Shown: piece after piece, positions 1 through 4,950 of the stretch | Numbering within the stretch: the stretch's first letter is position 1 | Layout of the letters: the number at the start of each line of letters is the position of its first letter | Source of the DNA: Nitrososphaerales archaeon | GTDB taxonomy: Archaea > Thermoproteota > Nitrososphaeria > Conexivisphaerales > UBA164 | DNA: 6,861 nt | Assembly: GCA_023256405.1 (NCBI GenBank) | Contig: JAGDXK010000005.1 | Coordinates: forward strand, 1-6,861 | Direction of reading: 5' to 3' | The notes under the pieces: generated by a model | The model's input: the letters and a program-made list of their open reading frames with translations, nothing else | Databases searched by the model: none | What the model was told of the DNA's origin: nothing | Program-made: the position numbers and the translations under genes

Positions 1-137
1 GTCGGCTCAGGCGCCCCACCAATAACAGGTTGACCGGCCCTCGCCATGAGAATAAAATTTAAAGACATTCATAAGTGCTTTACGCTCTGATCATCCCCAC
101 CATGAAAAATACGAGGCTTTCACTAATAGTTAATTAG
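1..137. other. Left-edge region without a defensible gene
   Basis: Positions 1-47 are clearly richer in GC than the AT-rich stretch that follows, which suggests the edge of a gene or a structured RNA cut by the window. Three readings are possible. A minus-strand reading frame can start with ATG at 47 (or in frame at 68) and begins MARAGQPVIGGAPEP. A plus-strand frame could end in GSGAPPITG with TGA at 31-33. A second plus-strand frame is open to TAA at 58-60 but is arginine-heavy with CGG/CGC codons that look less typical here. No Shine-Dalgarno or correctly spaced TATA element supports the minus-strand start: the AT element TTTAAATTTTATT at about 52-64 is too close to the ATG. I recognise none of the peptides. 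Positions 69-137 show no feature I can name. Confidence 0.3.
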
Positions 138-155
138 GATCAAAAAAGATTGATC
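138..155 (-). terminator. Possible terminator hairpin at the end of the ECF gene
   Basis: A perfect 6-bp inverted repeat, GATCAA and TTGATC, with a 6-nt loop overlaps the TGA stop codon of the ECF S-component gene. On the minus strand the loop and the second arm contain a run of six T, which is the element that matters most in archaeal termination. The stem is short, and repeats of this size also arise by chance. Confidence 0.35.
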
Positions 156-735
156 ATCTTAGGGCTGGGGCAAGGGCGTTTGAAAGCTTTCTTGCTATTG
201 GATATCCAACTCCAAACGTTATGGCTCCTGCTATCGCGTTAAAAAGGCCAGTAATTCCAACGAGAAGCAGCGCTATTTCAACGGGAGAAAGTCCTCTCAG
301 ATGAAGTATTCTCATTGCGAGATTTGCTGTCGGAAGATAGATGTTTGGCATTATTATGTAGAACAGAGCAAAATTTACGAACAGCATTATGATTATCCTT
401 GAGCCTATAGCCCCTGCTGCCAATGCGGATGTCCTTGATGAAAGCCTTCTGGCAATAAGGATACCTGCATACATGCTGGCCTCAGCAAGAAACTTCATTA
501 CTGGAGAAAATACTGTGAATGCTCCTAATGTATAAAGGAGAAGACAATGTATTAGTGTTACGAGGAGGCCACCTTCCGGACCCAGAAGCAGAAAGGCCAC
601 CATATCCGGTATTTCAGCCATGTCAAATTCCAGGAATGGCAGGAGCGGAAATGGGAACATCACGTGTAGCTCGGTAAGAGCCCCAGAAGCTGCAGCAAAA
701 ACTGCCACGAGACTAAGGTATTTTGTCCTTTGCAT
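154..735 (-). CDS. ECF transporter S component, riboflavin (RibU)-like
   Basis: A 193-residue, very hydrophobic protein with about six predicted membrane segments, the size expected of the substrate-binding (S) subunit of an energy-coupling factor transporter. S subunits bind a vitamin in the membrane and pass it inward with a shared EcfT/EcfA module, none of which is encoded here. Residues 37-63 read FDMAEIPDMVAF followed by LLLGPEGGLLVTLIH. This matches the D-x-x-[DE]-I-P ... GP-x-x-G pattern at the second and third helices of RibU-type and related S proteins, so a flavin or similar vitamin is a reasonable guess. Specificity cannot be fixed from sequence alone. The ATG at 735 lies 25 nt from the centre of a good TATA element and has no Shine-Dalgarno, so a leaderless mRNA is likely. 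The gene follows an ArsR-type regulator by 67 bp, and regulation by it is possible but unproven. Confidence 0.75.
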   Translation of the reverse strand: MQRTKYLSLVAVFAAASGALTELHVMFPFPLLPFLEFDMAEIPDMVAFLLLGPEGGLLVTLIHCLLLYTLGAFTVFSPVMKFLAEASMYAGILIARRLSSRTSALAAGAIGSRIIIMLFVNFALFYIIMPNIYLPTANLAMRILHLRGLSPVEIALLLVGITGLFNAIAGAITFGVGYPIARKLSNALAPALR

Positions 736-754
736 GAGCGTTTCTGTTGCTCCG

Positions 755-765
755 AATTTAAAAAT
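755..765 (-). promoter_or_regulatory. TATA element for the ECF S-component gene
   Basis: On the minus strand this reads ATTTTTAAATT and is preceded by a purine-rich GGGGAAAA stretch that could act as BRE. Its centre (760) is 25 nt upstream of the ATG at 735, the spacing expected when transcription starts at or next to the start codon. A second AT element, TTTATAAA at about 790-797, lies farther upstream and could add a longer-leader start. Confidence 0.55.
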
Positions 766-802
766 ATTTTCCCCTTATAATAACTCTGTTTATAAATAAA
801 AG

Positions 803-1093
803 TTAAGTTAGTTTTACTAAATCGTCCAACAATTTTTTGAGCTCCTCCTTCTTCTTTATATATGGAACCCTTGAACGGCCAACGACAAAGATCCCAACTA
901 TTCCAGATTTTTCCAACATCTTAATGTGCTTATACATTGACGGATAATCGATCTTGAGAAGCTCTGTAAGCGCTTTAATATGAAAGGGCTTCTCAGCCTC
1001 CATCAGAATTTTAATAATTCTTAGCCTGTCCCTGTGCGAAAGCGCCTTAGTTATAGTTATGATCTTGTTTTCATCCAAGCCGCTCTGCGACAT
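803..1093 (-). CDS. ArsR-type winged helix-turn-helix regulator
   Basis: A 96-residue DNA-binding protein. Residues 15-31 (TKALSHRDRLRIIKILM) are the typical first helix of ArsR-family regulators, where family members read L-x-[DH]-x-x-R-x-x-I-[LI]. Residues 38-63 form the helix-turn-helix, with recognition helix around YPSMYKHIKMLEKSGI, and residues 64-80 the beta wing. I see no cysteine metal-binding motif (there is no Cys at all), so a metal sensor of the classic ArsR type is unlikely. It may sense another ligand or act as a simple archaeal repressor. The ATG at 1093 is leaderless-type, with a TATA element centred 28 nt upstream. Near its end the coding strand carries TTAGT-AAA-ACTAA followed by T-rich sequence, a weak terminator candidate. 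The ECF gene downstream is a plausible target along with its own promoter; this is inference from adjacency. Confidence 0.75.
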   Translation of the reverse strand: MSQSGLDENKIITITKALSHRDRLRIIKILMEAEKPFHIKALTELLKIDYPSMYKHIKMLEKSGIVGIFVVGRSRVPYIKKKEELKKLLDDLVKLT

Positions 1094-1115
1094 TGTTAGA
1101 AATTAATAAACAACC

Positions 1116-1126
1116 AAAATTAATAT
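1116..1126 (-). promoter_or_regulatory. TATA element for the ArsR-type regulator
   Basis: The minus strand reads ATATTAATTTT here, centred (1121) about 28 nt before the ATG at 1093. The other AT element in this gap, TTTATTAATT at 1101-1110, is only about 12 nt from the ATG and so less likely to be the functional box. No Shine-Dalgarno precedes the ATG. The position means the regulator can be transcribed independently of nop5-fibrillarin. Confidence 0.5.
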
Positions 1127-1145
1127 GTTACTTATCCTAAAACCT

Positions 1146-1166
1146 TAGCTCACTTGTACTGAGCTA
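1146..1166 (-). terminator. Possible terminator hairpin straddling the fibrillarin stop
   Basis: A perfect 7-bp inverted repeat, TAGCTCA and TGAGCTA, with a 7-nt loop spans the TGA stop of fibrillarin (1150-1152). On the minus strand it is followed by AGGTTTTAGG, a short T run. This could end nop5-fibrillarin transcription or stabilise the mRNA end. Perfect repeats of this length are not rare by chance, so the position at the stop codon is the main argument. Confidence 0.35.
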
Positions 1167-1839
1167 CAATGAGGCCATGCTCTTTATCGTATGGTTTCAA
1201 ATTAATTATTTCATTTATTTCGAAGCCGGCGTTCTCAACCTTTTTTGCCTCTCTCTCAACTATCGCATTTGTGGGCGCTACGGGGTCTATGCTCCTAGCC
1301 TTAACTATCAAAATCATGTAGCCTCCCCTGTTAAGGTAGCTCGTGCAGTTAGAGAGCGTTATCTCAGTAGCGTCCGGCTGCGCTATATCTGAGTATACAA
1401 CATCTACCTTTTTGAATATAAACGATGAGTATCTGTTGGGATATCTGGCATCCTCAACTATTGGAATGACGTTCTTTCTGTGTTTAACTACCCTGTCTAG
1501 GAGCTCCCGTGCAACTCTAGCGCTAACCTCAACGCCAAACACAACCCCCTGCATTTCTATAATATCGGATACATGGCTTATTGTGGTTCCCGTGCTTGCC
1601 CCGAGGTACAAAACGGCCGAGCCAGGCCTTATTGGCATCGTCCTGAGTCCCTTCCAGATGGCTCCCGAGAGCTTGCTCCTGTAGGGATCCCAGATCCTGT
1701 ACTCGACATCGTCGATTTTAACCAGCCTTTCCCCATAAACGGAAACTCCAGGGGCTAAGTTCTTTGTAGCCAGGAACTTCCTATCGGGATAAACTAGCCA
1801 GAATACGTTTTCAAATTCAGACTTTTCTAGGCTTGGCAC
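1150..1839 (-). CDS. flpA: Fibrillarin, box C/D RNP 2'-O-methyltransferase
   Basis: A 229-residue fibrillarin, full length for archaea. It transfers methyl from S-adenosylmethionine to ribose 2'-OH of rRNA (and tRNA) at sites chosen by C/D guide RNAs, in a complex with Nop5 and L7Ae. The N-terminal domain ends with RIWDPYRSKLSGAIWKG (48-64). The Rossmann methyltransferase fold follows: SAM-binding VLYLGASTGTT (76-86), acidic GVEVS (102-106), VEDAR (128-132), SDIAQPDATE (150-159), and the IVKARSID strand with K180, a residue of the catalytic set. The only available start is GTG at 1839, inside the 3' end of nop5, giving a 23-nt overlap. A weak AAAGGGTC lies about 10 nt upstream. Translation is probably coupled to nop5. 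Nop5-fibrillarin order is the usual archaeal arrangement. Confidence 0.97.
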   Translation of the reverse strand: MPSLEKSEFENVFWLVYPDRKFLATKNLAPGVSVYGERLVKIDDVEYRIWDPYRSKLSGAIWKGLRTMPIRPGSAVLYLGASTGTTISHVSDIIEMQGVVFGVEVSARVARELLDRVVKHRKNVIPIVEDARYPNRYSSFIFKKVDVVYSDIAQPDATEITLSNCTSYLNRGGYMILIVKARSIDPVAPTNAIVEREAKKVENAGFEINEIINLKPYDKEHGLIVAQYK

Positions 1840-2986
1840 TTACGCTCGACCCTTTCTTCTGCTGCTCTTCGAAGAACTTCTTCCTGATCTCCTCGGCCTT
1901 TTCGTAGAAGGACTTTATCAGCTCATCGTTCCTCTTACCGCTGTAGTAGTCCATCCTGACAGCTATTGCAAGCTTTGATGCTAACGCCCTTGCCAGCTTA
2001 CCCCTGAGCTTCTTAGGAGCATCATGAATCAGCTTGTGCTGGAATATTATTCCGTGCTTAGGGGGCTTGGACTTGGTCCTAAGCGCCCTGAACAGGGCCT
2101 TCTCTGCGCCTAGAACCTGTATGGTGCTAGCAGGCATTTTGGCCAGCTTTTCAAGCGAACCAGCCTTGCTGAGCAGCCTAGCCCCAATCGTCGCACCAAC
2201 CAGGGCCGTCATGTTCGGCGCTATGCTCTTCATGATCCTCTCTAGCTGCTTTGTCATTTCCTTTCTTAGCTTTATAAGCTGCAGCGTTATGCTTGCAAGC
2301 TCATCCGTGAGCTTGGACATGCTCTCCTCGAAAGCCGCGCCCTTCGATGATTCAGCCAGGGATTCTATTAGCTCGGCCTTCTTCTTTGGGAAGTTCAGCT
2401 CCTCGAGCTTCTCCGACTTTATCAGCTCCCTGTTTGGAAAGTTATGTACAAAATTAACGTAGGTCTCGGGATCGTTCACCACGTTGTACAGCTCAGGAAA
2501 ATGAAGACCGTACCACTCCCTGAGCCTCATGTAAAATAGATTAATCGTCCTGTCGAGCTCGTCAATCGCCTGTACAAGCTGTATAGCATGCAGGTCAAGC
2601 CTTGACGCCTGCTCCTTGAGCTTCTTTTCGGAGAGATATATTGTGTAATTACGAATGATTTCAAGGGCCTCCTGCTGATCCTTGGCGAGACCCCCGCTGA
2701 TCATCAGCTCAACCTTGTTTGAGAGAATCGAGCTGATGGCAGCCTGATCAACCCTGATCTTTAGACTGGGCGCTTTGCTCTTTAAAAGATCAGCTATTGC
2801 CTCATTCGGAACTATAACTTCTGAGGGATTGCCCTCCAAAACTTTCTCTATAACTTCCTCAGGTAGTTCCCCGTTCAAAGAGCTCTCGTATTCGGTAAAA
2901 TCCCTATATCTGTAAGAGTAAACTGGCTTGTTTGTTTCATCAAGAACCAAGATGCCAGCCTCAGTAATAAGTAAAATCTTTTTCAC
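1817..2986 (-). CDS. nop5: Nop5 (Nop56/58-like) C/D RNP scaffold protein
   Basis: A 389-residue archaeal Nop5, the scaffold that dimerises and links fibrillarin to the L7Ae-bound C/D guide RNA. The N-terminal fibrillarin-binding domain spans roughly residues 1-115. A long charged helical section that would form the dimerising coiled coil runs about 120-250, including the NOSIC segment with LREWYGLHFPEL (155-166). The Nop RNA-binding domain follows, with APNMTALVGATIGARLL (256-272) and the family signature GAEKALFRAL (293-302) leading into KHGIIFQH. A Lys/Glu-rich tail with KPRKV closes the protein. The start is GTG at 2986. No Shine-Dalgarno is present, and a TATA-like dyad is centred 25 nt upstream, so the mRNA is probably leaderless. 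The gene is divergent from the aldolase gene with a 50-bp gap and overlaps fibrillarin downstream. Confidence 0.97.
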   Translation of the reverse strand: MKKILLITEAGILVLDETNKPVYSYRYRDFTEYESSLNGELPEEVIEKVLEGNPSEVIVPNEAIADLLKSKAPSLKIRVDQAAISSILSNKVELMISGGLAKDQQEALEIIRNYTIYLSEKKLKEQASRLDLHAIQLVQAIDELDRTINLFYMRLREWYGLHFPELYNVVNDPETYVNFVHNFPNRELIKSEKLEELNFPKKKAELIESLAESSKGAAFEESMSKLTDELASITLQLIKLRKEMTKQLERIMKSIAPNMTALVGATIGARLLSKAGSLEKLAKMPASTIQVLGAEKALFRALRTKSKPPKHGIIFQHKLIHDAPKKLRGKLARALASKLAIAVRMDYYSGKRNDELIKSFYEKAEEIRKKFFEEQQKKGSSVSAKPRKV

Positions 2987-2999
2987 GGGCTATTTATTT

Positions 3000-3023
3000 A
3001 AAACATTAATATTTAAGAGTTTT
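3000..3023. promoter_or_regulatory. Shared bidirectional BRE-TATA dyad, nop5 / aldolase
   Basis: The core TTAATATTTAA (3006-3016) is centred at 3011. That is 25 nt from the GTG of nop5 on the minus strand and 26 nt from the ATG of the aldolase on the plus strand. AAAAC (3000-3004) and GTTTT (3019-3023) form inverted arms, so each strand shows AAAAC just upstream of the TATA core, the place where TFB contacts the BRE. Other AT elements in the gap (2991-3003, and 3021-3032) sit only about 5-17 nt from the nearest start in the relevant direction and are worse placed. One TATA core serving both genes is inference. Confidence 0.55.
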
Positions 3024-3036
3024 TAAAATTAAGCTC

Positions 3037-3897
3037 ATGAACTGGGGTGCTATATCTGAGATCTACGTTCCTTACAGAGACGGGAAGGCGGAATTCAGCC
3101 TCGTCAGGGACATGGTGGGATTCCTTAACGAAAAGGGAGTGAGGGGATATTTCGTTAATGGAGTGGGCGCCGAGGCATTACCGCTCTCAAAGGAGGAAAG
3201 GATGAGAATGTTCGAAAAGGTTGCCGAAGAGGCAAAAGGAAGGATACTGATACAGAACATAACCGAGTACAGCCTCGACAGAACGCTCGAGCTGGCTCGC
3301 CATGCGAAGAACACCGGAGCCACGCACGTCCTGATAAGTCAGCTGCCTGTTTACTCTCTGCGCGATCCAATGAGATTTTACCTCGAAGTCTCAGAGAAAT
3401 CAGAGCTGCCGGTGATCCTTTATAATGAAAAGCTGCTGGGAAGCGTGTTTTCTCCCACTCAGGTGGCCGCTATACTTAACATGAAGGGATTCGTTGGATA
3501 CAAGGACAGCACCAGGGACATTTCGCATCTTCAGGAGGTTGTTTCTCTTAAGCCTAAGGAAAAGGACATTATAGCTGGAAGCGATTCAATGATCTACGTC
3601 ACATATCTTCTTGGAGGATCAGGAATAGTGTCGCTCGTAATTAATCCTTTCCCTGAGCTTATAGTGAAAATAGTCGAGGAGCTGGAGGGCAAAAACTACC
3701 AGAAAGCACTGGAGCTTCAGATGAAGATCAACGAAGTTCGTGAAGTGCTGAAATCTTATGGTTTCAGTGAAGGTTACAGGGAGGCATGCAGGCTCAGGGG
3801 AGTTGACTGTGGCGATCCATTCCTGACCACTGAGAAGCTTAACAGAGCTCAGATTGAGGAGCTTTCGCAGAAGCTCAGACTTCTTAACCTGATCTAA
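3037..3897 (+). CDS. DapA/NAL-family class I (Schiff-base) aldolase, substrate unknown
   Basis: A 286-residue TIM-barrel protein of the dihydrodipicolinate synthase / N-acetylneuraminate lyase / 2-keto-3-deoxygluconate aldolase family, close to the usual length. It keeps the Schiff-base lysine K156 in GFVGYKDST and the catalytic tyrosine Y129 in PVILYN. The strand-7 AGSDSM segment (180-185) is also present. The substrate loop is unusual: where dihydrodipicolinate synthase has G-T-T-G-E, this protein has GVGAE (42-46), so both threonines are missing. The proline and arginine that normally follow the YN motif are also absent (YNEKLLGS). It is therefore unlikely to be the lysine-pathway DapA; FVNG at 39-42 and AGSD recall the archaeal KDG aldolase branch. 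The ATG at 3037 has no Shine-Dalgarno and looks leaderless. The LLM oxidoreductase gene follows 2-11 nt downstream, suggesting a joint pathway. Confidence 0.85.
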   Translation: MNWGAISEIYVPYRDGKAEFSLVRDMVGFLNEKGVRGYFVNGVGAEALPLSKEERMRMFEKVAEEAKGRILIQNITEYSLDRTLELARHAKNTGATHVLISQLPVYSLRDPMRFYLEVSEKSELPVILYNEKLLGSVFSPTQVAAILNMKGFVGYKDSTRDISHLQEVVSLKPKEKDIIAGSDSMIYVTYLLGGSGIVSLVINPFPELIVKIVEELEGKNYQKALELQMKINEVREVLKSYGFSEGYREACRLRGVDCGDPFLTTEKLNRAQIEELSQKLRLLNLI

Positions 3898-3903
3898 AGG
3901 TGA
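3896..3903 (+). promoter_or_regulatory. Shine-Dalgarno that favours the TTG start at 3909
   Basis: AAAGGTGA matches the archaeal 16S 3' end (anti-SD complementary to GGAGGTGATC) and begins inside the aldolase stop codon. It ends 5 nt before a TTG at 3909. The in-frame GTG at 3900 lies inside this element and so could not use it. Unlike the promoter-proximal genes in the window, this internal operon gene uses a ribosome binding site. Confidence 0.65.
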
Positions 3904-3908
3904 AAGCC

Positions 3909-4931
3909 TTGAACAGAAGGTTTGGATTTCAGGTTGACTCCTATGATTCTCTGTCTTACGGCGAGTATGTTGAAGCAGCAAGAAAGGCCGAAAGCGTTGG
4001 GTTCGACTATTTCTGGAAGGGCGAGGTTAATGTAAAAGACTCAGTCAGCGTTCTCTCCGTTGTGGCTTACACAACAAGCAAAATCAAGATTGGTTCATCA
4101 GCTATAAGCATAGTTGCCAGATCGCCGGTGATGACAGCCATGACTGCCCTTTCGTTAAATGAGCTCTCAGCCGGCAGATTCGTCCTGGGGCTAGGGGTCA
4201 GCAACAGGAACATAGCCGCGTGGCACGGTTTCTCCTTTGACAAGCCGTATATTATGATAAAGGAGTATTTGACAATAATTAAAAGCGTCTTCAATGGTGA
4301 AAGAACGAGCTTCAGGGGTCAATTTTATTCATCTACAAACTTCAAGAGCGTTTTGAAACCGGCCAGAATCCCAGTTTACCTCGCTACGCTTAGCCCAGCC
4401 ATTGCCAGGCTGGCAGGCAGGATGGCCGAGGGCATTATAGCAAACCTGGCCGACAGAAACAGGCTGGAAAAGCTCAGGAATGAAGCCTTGAGCGTCCTTC
4501 CAAAGGACAAAAAGTTTGAAGTGCTGAGAGAGGTTCGAGTTTCATCAAATGATGACGTTCAGATGGCAAAAAGAGCCATTAGGAGAACGCTCGCGTTCTA
4601 CGCGCTTGCGGATTACTACAGAGAAATGTTCCTTGAAATGGGACTTAAGGAGCTCGTTGAAAGGTTGCAGGAGGCCTTTAACGCCGGAGGCTTCTCAGCT
4701 GCTGAAAAGACGATAGCGGATGAGGACATACTGAAGATAGAGGGGCTTGTTTTCGGAAACAGCGAGGAGGTATGGAAAAGAATCATGGAGCTCTATGAAA
4801 GCGCCGAGTACGGAATCAACATAGTTTACGTGCCATCAACAGCCCAGCCTATTACTGAAGTCATAAAATTTCTTGAGGCAGGAGGCGCTTTCTTGAAGAG
4901 AATAAAAGGTGAAAAGTTTATTAATCAATAA
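3909..4931 (+). CDS. Luciferase-like (LLM) F420/flavin-dependent oxidoreductase
   Basis: A 340-residue bacterial-luciferase-like TIM barrel, related to F420-dependent methylene-tetrahydromethanopterin reductases and F420 dehydrogenases. From the TTG start it begins MNRRFGFQVD, placing the first beta strand at the very N-terminus as in the family. Family marks include YVEAARKAESVGFDYFW, KIKIGSSAI, SPVMTAMTALSLNELSAGR followed by FVLGLGVSNR, and IARLAGRMAEGIIAN. These form the barrel and the deazaflavin/flavin site. Whether it uses F420 or FMN cannot be told, and the substrate is unknown. I prefer TTG at 3909 over GTG at 3900 (343 aa) because of the well-spaced AAAGGTGA. It forms an operon with the upstream aldolase. 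The last codons overlap a TATA-like element for the next gene. Confidence 0.85.
   Translation: MNRRFGFQVDSYDSLSYGEYVEAARKAESVGFDYFWKGEVNVKDSVSVLSVVAYTTSKIKIGSSAISIVARSPVMTAMTALSLNELSAGRFVLGLGVSNRNIAAWHGFSFDKPYIMIKEYLTIIKSVFNGERTSFRGQFYSSTNFKSVLKPARIPVYLATLSPAIARLAGRMAEGIIANLADRNRLEKLRNEALSVLPKDKKFEVLREVRVSSNDDVQMAKRAIRRTLAFYALADYYREMFLEMGLKELVERLQEAFNAGGFSAAEKTIADEDILKIEGLVFGNSEEVWKRIMELYESAEYGINIVYVPSTAQPITEVIKFLEAGGAFLKRIKGEKFINQ
4917..4925 (+). promoter_or_regulatory. Candidate TATA element for AMP phosphorylase
   Basis: TTTATTAAT is centred about 30 nt before the ATG at 4951 and lies within the last codons of the LLM gene. A second AT element, CATTTAAAATT at 4936-4946, is too near the ATG for a leaderless start. 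The first element also forms TTTATT-AATC-AATAAA (4917-4932), an AT-only inverted repeat across the LLM stop codon, so the same bases might instead reflect an RNA end. The spacing is slightly long compared with the other promoters here. Confidence 0.35.
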
Positions 4932-4950
4932 AAGGCATTTAAAATTCTCT

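Noticed and set aside
1..50. tRNA fragment at the left edge
   Set aside because: There is no T-loop or D-loop consensus and no consistent cloverleaf arms in the visible bases.
76..156. Possible C/D box guide RNA near GATGATC / CTGATCA
   Set aside because: No proper C box (RTGATGA) paired with D boxes (CTGA) at suitable spacing could be found on either strand.
1177..1758. Three overlapping plus-strand open frames antisense to fibrillarin
   Set aside because: The minus strand encodes every fibrillarin motif across this stretch; the plus-strand products show no recognisable domain and have no promoter or SD.
2034..2462. 142-codon open frame on the plus strand antisense to nop5
   Set aside because: It lies opposite the conserved Nop domain and gives a low-complexity Ser/Phe/Leu-rich product, typical of a shadow of a real gene.
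3619..3981. 120-codon minus-strand frame across the aldolase-LLM junction, plus two shorter ones at 3072-3370
   Set aside because: They are antisense to conserved coding sequence, with composition unlike the real proteins here.
4067..4294. 75-codon minus-strand frame inside the LLM gene
   Set aside because: It is short and antisense to conserved LLM motifs, with no supporting signal.
4909..4950. GTG 4909 as the AMP phosphorylase start
   Set aside because: It would add 14 residues foreign to the family, and the GTG is embedded in an SD-like AGGTGA that simply encodes the LLM C-terminus.
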